Of a DNA stretch of 64,000 nucleotides, positions 32,950-44,494 are shown piece after piece (the stretch's first letter is position 1; every line of letters begins with the position of its first letter). The DNA is from Quercus robur. Its lineage: Eukaryota; Streptophyta; Magnoliopsida; Fagales; Fagaceae. Made by a program: the position numbers and the translations under genes. The notes beneath the pieces are model-generated. The model did not search any database. It had not been told where the DNA came from and saw only the letters and a list, made by a program, of their open reading frames with translations. The DNA lies in NCBI RefSeq assembly GCF_932294415.1, contig NC_065543.1:42244277-42308276 (forward strand). Direction: 5' to 3'.

Positions 32950-35900
32950 GCCTCCTCGGCAGAGCAAGACGAGGGGCTGGCCGAGGAGATAAGGTGTGAA
33001 GGCTTAGATAAGGTTGCTGTCAGCAGTGACCCGGAGAAGTTCTTTCAGGTCGGCTCCGAATTGCCCTCTTAAGAAAAGGAGGAACTGGTCAGATTTCTCA
33101 GAGAAAATGTCGATGTATTCGCTTGGGACGCCTACGATGCCCCGGGAGTTGATCCTAGCCTCATCTGTCACCACCTGAACGTCAACCCCTCTTCCATTCC
33201 GAGGAAGCAGCCATCCCGACGCCCTTCAAAGGAACACGCTGGTGCCGTAAGAGACGAGGTGGCAAAGTTGAAAAGAGCAGGGGCTATCAAAGAGGTCTTT
33301 TATCCCGAATGGTTGGCGAACACAGTGGTGGTAAGGAAGAAGACGAGGAAGTGGAGGGTCTGCGTGGACTTCACGGACCTGAACAAGGCGTGCCCCAAGG
33401 ACCCATTCCCTCTACCCAGAATCGATCGATTGGTGGATGCAACCGTGGGGCACCCTCGAATGAGCTTCCTAGACGCCTTCCAGGGCTATCATCAGATACC
33501 CCTTGCGCTAGAGGACCAAGAGAAAACGGCTTTCATGACGCCCATCGGAAATTATCATTATAAGGTGATGCCATTCGGGCTAAAGAACGCGGGCTCAACC
33601 TACTAAAGGATGATGACTCGGATGTTCGAGCCACAACTGGGCAAGATCATTGAGGTGTATATAGACGATATGGTTGTGAAGAGTAAGAGGGTGTCCGAGC
33701 ACGTGCAAGACCTTGGAACAGTCTTCGCTATCTTAAGGGAGCACCGGTTGCAGCTGAATGCCTCCAAATGTTCATTCGGGGTCGGGTCTGGGAAATTCAT
33801 AGGGTACATGGTCACCCATAGGGGAATAGAAGTAAGTCCTAACCAAATCAAAGCCATTAACAGTCTACAGACTCCTCGGAACCCGAAGGAGGTGCAGAAG
33901 CTCACTGGCATGATTGCGGCATTAAACCGGTTCATATCACGATCGGCGGATCGATGTCGGCCTTTTTACCTCCTGATAAACAAGTGGAAAGAGTTTAAAT
34001 GGTCGGAGGATTGCGTTCAGGCTTTCCAGCAGCTTAAGGACTACCTGTCCCGACCACCCATCATGTCCAGTCCGGAGGCAGACGAGGTGCTGTTTGCCTA
34101 CATCGCCGTAGCTCCCCACGCCGTAAGCTTGGTACTAATACGGGATGATAATGGGGTGCAGCGACCGGTGTACTATGTGAGCAAATCACTACATGAGGCC
34201 GAGGTGCGATACCTACCTTTAGAAAAGGCAATTCTGGCGATAGTGCATGCAACCCGGAAGCTTCCTCATTACTTTCAAGCGCATACGGTCATCGTTCTGA
34301 CTCAGCTTCCCTTTCGAGCCGTGCTTCGAAGCGCTGACTACACAGGAAGGATCGCCATGTGGAGTGCTCTTTTGGGGGCTTTTGATATTAAATATATGCC
34401 CAGACCCTCCGTCAAAGGACAGGTCCTCGCAGACTTGGTAGCGGAGTTTGCTGAGCCCTCTATAGAAACGATGACCGAGAAGAAAGACCTGGGTGGAAAA
34501 CTGGTTGGCGCAGTTTCAGCCGGGGAGACCATGCATTGGAAGGTCTACGTGGATGGCGCGGCCAACCAGAGAGGATCAGGAGTTGGGATAGTTTTAATAT
34601 CGCCGGACGGCGCTGTCATTGAAAAATCATTAAGACTCGGATTCTCGGCTACGAACAATGAAGCCGAATACGAAGCTTTACTTCAAGGGATGACAATGGT
34701 TCAAAGATTGGGTGGAAGAGCAATAGAAGCATTCTCGGACTCCAGATTAGTGGTCGGACAAGTGATGGGAGAGCTAGAAGCTCGAGATACTAGGATGCAA
34801 GAGTATCTGGGACAAGTCAAACGGCTACAGACGAGTTTTGAATCCTTCAGTCTGACGCACATTTCCAAGAGCGTAAACACTCATGCAAACTCGCTGGCCA
34901 CTCTTGCCACGTCCTCGGCACGTAATTTGCCACGAATGATCCTAGTCGAAGATCTGGTCAAGGCCAGTCCCATCAGCGGAAACCCGACCCAAGTCCATCA
35001 GATTAGACAGAGCCCCAGTTGGACGGACCCCATAAGGAATTTCCTCCAAGACGATATCCTACCAGAAGAAAAACTAGAAGCCGAGAAAATACGTAGAAAT
35101 GCTCCTCGTTTTTGGCTATCAGAGGACCGCAAACTTTATCGGCGCTCCTACTCTGGACCGTACTTACTCTGCGTACATCCAGAAGAGTCCGAGTCTCTTC
35201 TTGAGGAGTTGCATGAGGGAGTATGTGGAAGTCACACCGGAGGAAGATCGCTGGCGCACAGGGCACTCACCCAAGGATACTGGTGGCCAAACATGTAGAG
35301 ACAGGCCCAGGAATACGCTAAGAAGTGCGATCAGTGCCAAAGATTTGCCCCGAATATCCACCAACCCGGAGGGGTTCTCAACCCACTCTCCAGTCCATGG
35401 CCGTTCGCGCAATGGGGTCTTGATATTGTCGGGCCCTCCCCCAAGGCTGCGGGGAACAAGCGATACATAATAGTCGGAACCGATTATTTCACTAAATGGG
35501 TGGAGGCTGAACCTTTGGCCAACATCAGGGACGTGGACGCCCAGAAATTCATCTGGAAGAACATTATCACCCGCTTCGGAACTCCGAGAACACTCATTTC
35601 CGACAATGGTCTTCAGTTTGACAGCAAGAATTTTAGGGAGTATTGCCGTGAATTTGGGATCATTAATCGATATTCCACCCCCGCATACCCCCAAGGAAAT
35701 GGGCAAGTCGAGGCCGTAAACAAGGTCATATTGAACGGATTGAAGAAAAGACTAGATGAGTTAAAGGGGAGATGGGTAGAAGAACTACCGCACGTCTTGT
35801 GGACCTATCGGACAACGCCGCGGCGTTCAACCGGTGAAACCCCCTTCTCAATGACTTATGGGGCTGAGGCCGTGCTTCCGATCGAGAACAATTTCCCCAC

Positions 35901-36258
35901 GTTGAGGTCTAGCTCGTTTACCCCAAGCGATAACGATGAGTTGCTAGGAAGAAGTCTGGACCTAGCCGAGGAAAGAAGGGAAAAGGCCACGATTCACATG
36001 GCCTATTATCACCAGAAGCTGAGACAAGGGTATGATGTTAACGTCAAATTGCGGCCTCTGGGTCCAGGTGATCTCGTGATGAGGAAAATTCTTGGCAGCG
36101 CAAAGAACCCCTCTTGGGGCAAGTTGGGGCCCAATTGGGAGGGACCATACCGTGCCACATCCGTGGCCGGAATAGGCGCCTACTACCTAGAAGATTTGGA
36201 TGAAAAAGTTGTACCTCGACCATGGAATGTAAATAATCTCAGGAGGTATTATTATTAA
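32950..36258 (+). other. pol region of the Tat element (RT, two RNase H domains, integrase)
   Basis: Reverse transcriptase motifs include FTDLNKACPKDPFPLPRID, a catalytic YIDDMVV and an FLDAFQGYHQI segment (about 33350-33700). The RNase H that goes with RT follows at about 34080-34400. A second RNase H with YVDGAANQRGSGVGIVL and NNEAEYEALLQG lies at about 34530-34930; such an additional domain marks the Tat lineage. The integrase has a zinc-binding region near 35200 and a core with DNGLQFDSKNF at about 35470-36000. The region is broken about four times. Confidence 0.85.
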
Positions 36259-36318
36259 TAAGAATGGCTTAGCATACGTTTTCTTTCATGAGTATCCGCC
36301 ACTTGCTGGTCTACGTGA

Positions 36319-36790
36319 CAACTATTTATAAGTTTTAAACAGAACCTAAGTACTGCATGGCTCCTCGGACCACAGACTTAGGGGAAATTAATACTTAAGT
36401 CAACTATTTATAAGTTTTAAATAGAACCTAAGTACTGCATGGCTCCTCGGACCACAGACTTAGGGGAAATTAATACTTAAGGCAACTATTTATAAGTTTT
36501 AAACGGAACCTGAGTCCTGCATGGCTCCCCGGACCACAGACTTTGGGGAAATTATTACTCATGACAATTCATGGTTTTAAACAGAACCTAAGTCCTGCAT
36601 GGCTCCTCGGACCACAGACTTTGGGGAAATTATTACTCATGACAATTCATGGTTTTAAACAGAACCAAAGTCCTGCATGGCTCCCCGGACCACAGACTTT
36701 GGGGAAGTTATTACTCATCACAACTCATGGTTTTAAACAGAACCTAAGTCTTGCATGGGGAAATTGTTACTTATGATAGATTGGGAGATT
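36319..36790 (+). repeat. Tandem array of ~80-bp units between pol and antisense gene
   Basis: About six units start near 36319, 36402, 36483, 36562, 36641 and 36720. Each has GTTTTAAACAGAACC, AGTCCTGCATGG, CTCCTCGGACCACAGACTT and GGGGAAATTA phrases; the last is shortened. Related units, in the same orientation relative to the LTRs, form the array split by the hAT element at 53926-60030. Confidence 0.85.
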
Positions 36791-37075
36791 GTTACTTAAA
36801 GGAAATCATTTTTAAGGCGTGCGTATAGCCTAGCACCATCGCAACCGTCAAATGCGCAACCCCAAAAACCCATTTTATTTTGACCGATTACCTGTATCCA
36901 CATCGATCGTAAATGTTTAAAGAAGGGTGCTACTGATGCCCATCTGTAGTAAGCAAAACGAACATTTTATATTAATATTCCGAGTACATTAGAAAGAGAA
37001 GTCCTTACAAAAAAGGGAAAAGTAGGATAACTCTCATTTAAAATAAAATAAAATAAAATAAAAAATAAAAACTAT

Positions 37076-39534
37076 TCACAGAGATTGAAAGCCTAAAAGG
37101 CTAAGCTTGAGCAGGAGGATCTTCTTTCTGCTCGGGTTGAGGAGGAGGAACCTCGATGTAGAGTCTGCGGCGGGATCCTCCGCCATATCAGGCACAAGGA
37201 CGGCATCAGGCACTGCCAGGTCCTGCTCCGAAGCCACTTGGGCGTCTTCAGGATTCGCACGGATCTCCCTAGGATAGAAGATGCTCTCGGGCAGTCTTAG
37301 TGCCGAATCCGCAGGAACTCCTGCAGCGTCGAGAGCATGAGCCCATGAAATGCCGCAGTACTCCCTGCATACCTCGGGAATCTCCTCAGACAGCCTGGCC
37401 TCCGTCTCTTCAGCCCCGAGCTGGTGAGCAGCATTCTTCTCGGCCTCTGTAGCCTCTCGGATCAGCTGGGCCTCCTCCTTTACTCGCCTCAGCTCATCCT
37501 CTACTTTTTGCAGGGCAATCTTGAGATCCTGCGCTGCCTGCCTCTCGGTGACGAGGTTAAGCTGCGTCGTGTACAGCTCTTTGCGCTGGTCCTCCGCCTG
37601 GGTCTCAGCACTCTTTAAACCAGCCTCTGCACTTTTGCGCCGGTTCTCCGACACCTTGAACTCGTCCGTGAGTTTAAGATGCTCGTGCTTGAGGGACCCC
37701 AAGGCTTTTTCCATCTCCGCCCGAGCCTGGGTCTCAGCCTCAACCCGACTACGGCTATCGCGACAAAACTCATCAGCCACGAACACCTGCTGAGTAATCT
37801 GCGAACGAAATAAGAGTGTTAAAGAAATCTAACGGGGATAAGTAAATTAATAAAACAGTAAAAGGATTACTTACCAACGCGAGATCCCTTTTTAGGGATA
37901 GGAAGAGCTCGTGCTGAGAGAACCGTCTATAGGCCTCCATGTCCCGAGGAAGGAGTAGGGGTTGCTCTAAGGCGTCAGCCACGTACCCTGCTCGGCCTCG
38001 GTTATACTCTCGGACCGAAGCATTGGAAAGGATGGCCACCCCATCCAGTTCCAACTTGGGGTTCCATGCACGAGGGGCAGCGCGCACTTCAGCAAGGTTC
38101 TCCTCATCTCGGTTCTCCGAGGAGTTGCCCCTTCTGCTCCTTGGCGCCCGCGTGGTCTTTTGCTGCTTGGTCGGCTGGGCAATCACCTCACCTTCCTCAG
38201 TAGTGTCAACCGGCCTCTTCTTCTTCAGGTCCGGATTAACCTTAAGACCAGGGTCCGAGACGCCCTGAGGGACCACAGGGGGAAGGGTTTTGACCTGTGG
38301 TGGAGTTGGTCCCTTCGATGACTGACTCTTCGATGACTGACCTTTCCCTCGGGAGGACATCAGCTCCTTTAGAGTCTTTCCCTTTCCTGCCATGGGCTCT
38401 ATCTCTTCGTCTGAAGTATCGTCCGAGCAGATAACGATTGAGGGAATACCAACTGTGGAATGTTGGTCCTGCTCTGCTTCGGGATTAGAAAGCTCCATCA
38501 AGGGGTTTTGCTGAATTTCCTCCTCGAAGTAAAACTTATCTATCTCTTCCTCAAGGGAAAGACGAGATGATTCAGCCTCTTCTTCAACCAAAACAACAGC
38601 GCTAGGCTCGTTTACCGGAGGTAGCTGCTCTGCTAAGTAGAGATTTCTGACACCTGGCAACACAACTGGTGGCAAATCGTGGTCAGCTAGGAATCTGTCC
38701 TGGGACACGTCAATTCTAGCCAGTCTCGGACTGCCAGCCCTTATAGCGTGACCGACTGCCTGAAAAGCGCTGCTCAGAGGTTGATAACCCAGAACCAGAT
38801 GGGCCGCTCGCAACTGTCCGTCCTCGGCGACGTAAATCTCCGACCTAAGAAGATAGTTCAACGCTGGCACGTTCACAAAGTTTATCCGAGGAGCAACATG
38901 AATTTTGTCTGCAAACAAACCAAGAAAAGTGAGGTTAGACAATGAAATTTTCCAATTACAAAGAAAGCAAGAAAAATAACCCCTCAACACTAAATCCTTT
39001 CCCAAAGAGGACCAATCCTAAAAGCGCTGCACCTGGGTTTCCTGCCCGAGTTGGACAATGAATACCGTCGAACCACTCCCCAGAAGCAATGAGGAAGTCA
39101 TTCTTCACGGTCTTATTGGAAACTGGAAGACAAGAGATCAACCTAACGTCCTCGTTCCGGGATTTAAGATAATACCCATCATCCCCGAGGCGGTGACATT
39201 CGTACAGATAAGCCACATCGTGCCAAGTAAGGCCTAGATTCATCCGCTCGTCTAAGACATCTACACAGCCTAGTATCTTGAACATATTCGGGGCACACTG
39301 ATACGGCGTCAACCTATGGTTGAACAGGTATTCCCTTGTGATCCTACGTATGGGAAGTGTCATCCCTCCCTCTATGAAAGCAATCATGGGGATAACGACT
39401 TCTCCCTCAACTCTATCTGTCAATACTCCTTCCAGAGGACAGTATCGCAGCCCAACCCCAGGGGGAATGTGGTATTTAGCCCTAAAGGCCTCCATAGCGG
39501 CTGAAGTTTTTACTAATTTTTCGAATCTACCCAT
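37076..39534 (-). CDS. Antisense gene of the Tat element, multi-exon, function unknown
   Basis: Minus-strand frames read opposite to gag-pol. A likely first exon begins at ATG 39534 (MGRFEKLVKTSAAMEAF) and contains IPPGVGLRYCPLEGVL, FIEGGMTLPIRRI and LTWHDVAYLYECH segments. The next open segment starts after an acceptor-like TTTGCAG near 38912 and encodes acidic and Lys-rich low-complexity sequence. A third (about 37790-37076) is a Glu/Ala/Lys-rich coiled coil. GT-AG-like boundaries between segments suggest splicing, which Tat antisense genes are known to use. The product's role is not established. A TATA box (TTATATAAGA, minus strand) lies upstream at 39820-39811. Confidence 0.65.
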
Positions 39535-39810
39535 CTGAACTGAAAGGGGGAAATGAAAGTAGAGACCAAGAAGAAAAGTAAAGTCCGAGGAGGGAATTGA
39601 AACGGTGAGAAAAACGAAATGTACTGGTACCTTCACAAAACGCTCAATGGGACGCCTGGAAATCTCTCTTGGACGAAACGCTTCACAAAGACGGCTACGG
39701 CGGCGTAACGGACGCAAGTGTTCGTATAACTCTGGGGTTCGATGGAGTTCTCTGGAGTCCTTTGAGGTTTGTGAAATGCAGATGAAAGAAGGAACTGAAC
39801 CCCTCTGACG

Positions 39811-39820
39811 TCTTATATAA
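39811..39820 (-). promoter_or_regulatory. TATA box for the antisense gene of the Tat element
   Basis: On the minus strand the sequence reads TTATATAAGACGTCAGAGG about 280 bp before the antisense ATG at 39534. A similar CATATAAG lies at 52643-52650 in the matching place of the element at 51627-60956. Confidence 0.45.
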
Positions 39821-40077
39821 CCGGGAGGAGAGAGAAAAGATCATCCCTGCCTAAAAATACGAGAAGAAACGATGGCCGTTCGATCCATGCCAAGCCGTTG
39901 GATGAAGGGAACATAACGCCTCCAGAAGTTAATGGCCGCGCCTCGTAAATTGTAGCGCGTCAAAAGTAACAGTCCGCACGCGCGCCCCACGATCTCCTTA
40001 TTTCCATCCTCTCACAAACATCAAAACCCCGCTTTTCTCCTCGGAGGGAGGTAAAAACCGGAGTTTTGAGGGGCTAT

Positions 40078-40761
40078 TGTGGGGCCCGGCCCAAAAACGA
40101 TGGGCTATTCCAAACGCAGGCCCAGCCGAGGAGCGTCCTGGCCGAAGAGAAGCCTCATATGAAGCGTTACTCAGCCCCAATAGCGCCAAGGAAACCTGTC
40201 CGAGGAGTAACTCCTCCTCGGACATCATGAAGCCCAGACGAGGAACTTTCCCCAGCTATTTCAGCTCATCCTCACAACATATAAAAAGAATTAAATCCAA
40301 AATATCTCATGGAAGGCTACCACCACATTAATTGCGCCCCAACCACCCTCTTGGCCGCATTAATGAGGAAAAGACACCTGAACAGTACCGCCTTGGCCTC
40401 TGCAACTCACGAAGGGACTGATGAGGGCGTCTGATGGGACAGGTGCTCAAGTGGATGCTTAGATGATCAACAGGTGTAAGGTTGAGATGAAAAGAAGAGA
40501 ACTATATAATGTAGTGGAGTCCCTCAAAGAAGGGGACGAGAGAAGGAGATCAGGAACAAAAAGAAATAAAATCATACTTGAGAAATATCCATTCTTGTGT
40601 TTTTATTTTCTATTTGCAAACAATACTGTCCATGCATTAGACCGAATAAGTTCACTGAGGCTAAGTTCTTTGACCCATCCTCTACAAATATTTATTGTGG
40701 GTTGCGCTTTGGGCCAAGGCCTAATCAACATAAGTTGGGCCAGGAAAATCGTGCAACTACA
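40078..40761 (+). repeat. Right LTR of the Tat element
   Basis: It starts TGTGGGGCCCGGCCC directly after the polypurine tract and ends GTGCAACTACA. It has the same length as the left LTR. Confidence 0.92.
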
Positions 40762-41167
40762 AAAATATATATAAAAAGTGTTATTTTTGGTTTTATCTAG
40801 TAGGGACATAATTGTAAATTTATACAAATCACATTTTATATCCTTCCATATTTCTTTTCAGCCAAACAAAAATTTCTATCTTTCTATTTTTCCATTTTCC
40901 TATTCAAACACAAATGAGGGAAACTAAAATCCCTTCTATCATTTCACTTTTCAATCTTACCAACCAAACGAACCCTAAGTGTTATACCATAGATTTGCCA
41001 ATTAAATCCAAACATATAATTGCTTTGAATTTAATTCTACTTGAGAAAGATAATATTATTTGTGTAGTTTTGGTCTAAATCATAGCCCATACACACTAAA
41101 GTATTAGCAAGTACAATTGATTAAAAAAGCTATCAATTGTTGGGAAAAATATTGTCTCACATTAGTT

Positions 41168-41365
41168 TATGTGTGTGTTTGGGATGAGCTGAATTTTTTA
41201 TCTTATCTCTATTTTTAGCTTATTTTTGCTACTATTCATAAGTTTTACTGCACTTTTTGGTACTATTCATGAGTCTCACTACACTATTCAACCAACTTTT
41301 ACCTTTATCTACTGTACTTTTAGTAAAAAGTTTTTAGTTTTAGCTAAATAAGTTGTTCTTAAATT
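41168..41365. repeat. MITE-like dispersed repeat related to 8866-9030
   Basis: Starting at GTGTGTTTGGGATGAGCTGA, it carries CTACTATTCATAAGTTTTAC, GGTACTATTCATGAGTCTCAC and AGTAAAAAGTTTTTAGTTTT in the same order as its relative at 8866-9030. It is non-coding; the ends are not defined. Confidence 0.45.
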
Positions 41366-41837
41366 AACACTACATCTACTTTTTCACACATATATCCACA
41401 ATTGATGCGAAAATGTTTACATTTTAATACATAAAATTGAACATGAAAAAAAAAAAGATGTGAAATAATGGGTGTGAGAGAATCAAAATGTTTTTGTACC
41501 CCTTAAGTAGTAAATCTGAGTATGTTCCATAGCGCTAATGAGTTCACATTTAAAAACACGAAAAATAGAGGGTAATTCATAGGTGCATAAAAATGTAATT
41601 CATAGGTATAATCAGCCTTTGGTGGAAGAACAAAAAGGGTTACACTCATATGCAAGATTAAGTGTTTGTTCGAGAACAATTTATCCAACTTTTTGTTGAA
41701 AATTTTTTGATGAAAATATGCTAAAATATACTTGTATCTTGAAACATTTAGAAAAAGAGAGAAAAAACAAGAAAAAAAGTTTTAAAAAACTGTATATAAA
41801 AGTAAAAAATTAAAAGGTGATGCCAAATTCATCCTAA
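41366..41837. other. Spacer without recognisable gene
   Basis: The interval is AT-rich. A short minus-strand open frame (41503-41688) has no recognisable domain and is not called. Confidence 0.4.
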
Positions 41838-42164
41838 GGGTCCGTTTGGATACAGCTGAAAACTGAAAACTGAAACTGAAAACTGAAAAACACTGTAGCG
41901 AAATAATTTTTAAATGTGTGAATAGTATCGTGGGACCCATTTTTAATGAAAAAGTTGCTGAAAAGTGAAATTTGTGGGTCCGTGAACAGTACACGATGTG
42001 CTGTGATTGGTCCAAAAAAATTTGAAAAGTCAAAGTTTGCAGCTACTGTTCATTGAACAGTAGCCGCAACACCCAAAACGCTCCAAAACGCGTGAAAAAA
42101 AAAAAAAAAAAAAAAAAAACGGAAACGCAGAAGCAGAAGTTTTCATCCCAATCCAAACGCAACC
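41838..42164 (+). mobile_element. Tourist-like MITE, TAA target duplication
   Basis: The ends GGGTCCGTTTGGATAC and, in reverse, GGTTGCGTTTGGATTG are imperfect inverted repeats. They are flanked by TAA at 41835-41837 and 42165-42167. The interior includes repeated GAAAACTGAAA phrases, GTGGGACCCA, GTGGGTCCGTGAACAG and an A run at about 42097-42119. It has the same family as 8656-8862 but the opposite orientation. It lies about 540 bp upstream of the second FCP1-like gene. Confidence 0.8.
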
Positions 42165-42264
42165 TAAGTTTCTTCTAGGTAAACTCCATACTTCTCCTGT
42201 AGCCTCTTTCACTTCTACTTAGAATCAAGAAAACTGCAGAGTATCAAAATCAAATGAATTGGCC

Positions 42265-42415
42265 GGATACAATTCTTTAATGAATGGGTTAATTAAACTA
42301 ATTAACAGAATTAATTAGATTATTGATCTATAAGATGACTACAGCTGGATTAATCACCCACGTGCAATGCACGTGTCACAACTAACTTTGCTAACAGATA
42401 AATATTACATAGGAA
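42265..42415. repeat. Dispersed repeat shared with 61205-61305
   Basis: ACAGCTGGATTAATCACCCACG, GCACGTGTCACAACTAACTTT and GCTAACAGA match 61248-61300 with few changes. The block contains the palindrome CACGTGCAATGCACGTG. At 61306 the matching copy runs into a Helitron-like 3' end. The nature of the repeat is not certain. Confidence 0.5.
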
Positions 42416-42603
42416 ACACGACAAGTAGCACAAGTACGCAGACTAACAAAACGATTGCAGTTTCTGCAGTATAATTCAAACTGCAACTATGTTCATCTAG
42501 GATAGAAAAAGTAAGATTAAAAGAAATATTTTTACTATTTAATCTCAACTATAGAGTGAACCCATTTTTCAGTTTCAGTTATTATTTGTTAATCGTTATA
42601 CAC

Positions 42604-42608
<5 letters not shown>

Positions 42609-42652
<44 letters not shown>
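42609..42652. repeat. (AG)n microsatellite
   Basis: Twenty-two AG units lie about 50 bp upstream of the likely start codon of the second FCP1-like gene, probably in its promoter or 5' untranslated region. Confidence 0.9.
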
Positions 42653-42653
<1 letters not shown>

Positions 42654-42702
42654 CTGTCTTGTCACTATCTTTTGCTAATTAAAGAAACTTCCAAGATTCA
42701 CC

Positions 42703-43819
42703 ATGAAGATAATTTCCGAGAGGGGTTTTCCACAAGATGACTATGACGATTATGATGATACACTTGAAGAAAATACTGAGGAGACTTGTGAACATCTATG
42801 TGTTTATAGAGGAAAGTGTGAGCTGTGAAAGGCTAGCATTCAAGAACGTTCATCGGGGTATGTGGTTGTGGCTTAACAAAGAAGAAATGGATCGGATTCG
42901 GAAGGTCGAGTCAGAGAAATTGTTAGAAGATAAGAAGATGGTTTTGGTTCTTGATCTAGATCAAACTCTGATTCATTCAACAGAACAAGAAAAATATCTG
43001 AGAACCCCTCAAGAACTCATGCAACATGAGTTAAGGGATAGCCTATTCCGTCTGAGTCGACCTTGGGAAAAGATGATGCTCAAGTTGAGACCTTTTGTTC
43101 ATACTTTTCTGAAAGAAGCGAGTACCATGTTTGAGATTTATATGTGTACAACGGGTACACGAAGCTATGCGTTGAAAGCGACTGAGTTTCTTGACCCTGA
43201 AAATTTTTACTTCAAGTACTCAAGAATCATTGCACGTGAAGATTTATTTGAAACAGACGAAAAGAATCTTGATCTTGTGCTAAGGGAGCAACGCATGGTT
43301 CTTGCTCTTGATGATACCAAGAGCGTGTGGAGAAAGAATGAAGTAAACTTGATTCTTGTTAAGAAGTATCATTACTTTGATTCAGATGATGACTTGAGTC
43401 ATGTATCTCTTTCTGCATCGGAAACTGATGAAGATGAGGCCACTGGCACCCTCCCCGCTGTTCTCGAAGAACTTAAAGTAATACACAGACTGTTTTTCAA
43501 CCCAAAATTTGAAGCTGGTTTAAGTCATAGAAATGTTGGATTCATATTTGCTCGCCGTAGCGTTCTCCGAGGGTGTACATTATCCTTCAAACATATTTTC
43601 CCTTCAGATTTTATGCGTGAAAATTCGCGTCTCTGGCTGATGGCGGAGGAGTTAGGGGCCAAATTTTCAATGGATATTTTGTTATACCCCATCACACATA
43701 TGGTCACTTGGTTTGCCACAGCGGAGGAGTTTCAGAAGGCAGAGCTGGAAGAATTTATTTTGATCCATCCAAAGTGGCTACGTGCTTGCTACTATGCAGT
43801 CAGTAGGGTATCTGATTAA
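42703..43819 (+). pseudogene. Second FCP1-like CTD phosphatase gene, frameshifted near the start
   Basis: From ATG 42703 (context CACCATGAAG) the frame encodes an acidic N-terminus and a CEH...C zinc-type cluster (TCEHLCVYRGKCEL), then stops at 42826-42828. The homologous frame resumes at once one base over (CERLAFKNVHRG) and stays open to 43819. It holds DLDQT, a YMCTTGTRSYA segment, DDTKSVW and a C-terminal BRCT domain with LRGC, AEELGA and HPKWLRACYY. A TG dinucleotide lost from a TGTGTG run near 42824 would explain the break. Starting at ATG 42737 gives an open 360-residue product without the first Cys/His pair, so a shortened but catalytically plausible protein is possible. It is either a recent pseudogene, a gene with a shifted start, or a sequence error. 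It is paralogous to 26397-27632 and also intronless. Confidence 0.75.
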
Positions 43820-44494
43820 GCCAAAAGATTAGTAGTTGAGATGATCTTTGTTCACTTCTATTAGCAGCACAGGTATAATTTCCAATTTTTTGCAGTTGGT
43901 GAAATAGGGGATTTTCTTTTTCCTTGACAAAAGAAATTCAGGGTTCTTTACTTTTAATTTTTAGAGCTTGATTTTAAGTAGTTAGTGCTACGTGAGGAAT
44001 TGAATTCTTCCTCAATAGTGATGAGGAGACATAGTTACAATGGTTTATCTCCTTGTTGATGTCTACAATTTCTTATGTGAATGTGGTGTTGGAAATTAAA
44101 ACGATTCTACCCTGTTGGATATATCCAAATTTTGCTATTGTTAGATGGAAACTAATTTTGTATCTGCAATTACATGAATTGTAGGAGTGGAAGAGTATTT
44201 AGCCAAGTTAGTCTAACATTAGGTGGTAAATGGATCTTGAATCGTAGTTTAACGTACATAGAGAATGGAAGCGACAAGTGATTACTATCACCAAAAGTTA
44301 ATAAACAGTGAACAGAAGCCACAATGCATCAACACTAGGTTATGCCGAGTGAATGATATGCAAGAAACAGCACTGCATTGGCCACCTGTTTTTCTTTCAA
44401 TACTAATGTGGTTCATAAATTTTTTAAATTCGCTCATCATCCATCGATCCCCAGCACATTGCATGTCATAGGCTTAGTAATCACAAAAGTTTAT
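43820..44494. other. 3' flank of the second FCP1-like gene, no recognisable gene
   Basis: A short open frame at 44265-44471 has no recognisable domain. I see no repeat or RNA gene. Confidence 0.4.

Larger units (their letters stand above)
30167..40761 (+). mobile_element. Tat-type Ty3/gypsy LTR retrotransposon with antisense gene
   Basis: Two 684-bp LTRs (30167-30850 and 40078-40761) differ at about 10 positions by hand count (1.5%), so insertion is young relative to the other LTR elements here. AAAAT flanks it at 30162-30166 and 40762-40766. The primer site TTGGCGCCGT starts at 30852, and its first bases fit the 3' end of tRNA-Asp. The order is gag-protease, reverse transcriptase, RNase H, a second RNase H, integrase, a tandem array, antisense frames, the polypurine tract TTTTGAGGGGCTAT, and LTR. 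The additional RNase H and the antisense frames are hallmarks of the Tat lineage. It is almost complete, with about four breaks in pol, and is treated as a fossil copy. Confidence 0.92.
29065..40975. mobile_element. Tourist-like MITE, split by two LTR-type insertions
   Basis: The left end TTGTATGTTTGGTTAGG and the reverse complement of the right end, GGGTTCGTTTGGTTGG, are imperfect terminal inverted repeats. TAA flanks them at 29062-29064 and 40976-40978. Removing the solo LTR (29306-29937) and the gypsy element (30167-40761), with one target copy each, leaves about 670 bp of AT-rich sequence with no gene. The TAA duplication and GTTTGGTT ends fit a PIF/Harbinger Tourist element, and the nesting shows it is older than both insertions. 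Confidence 0.65.
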
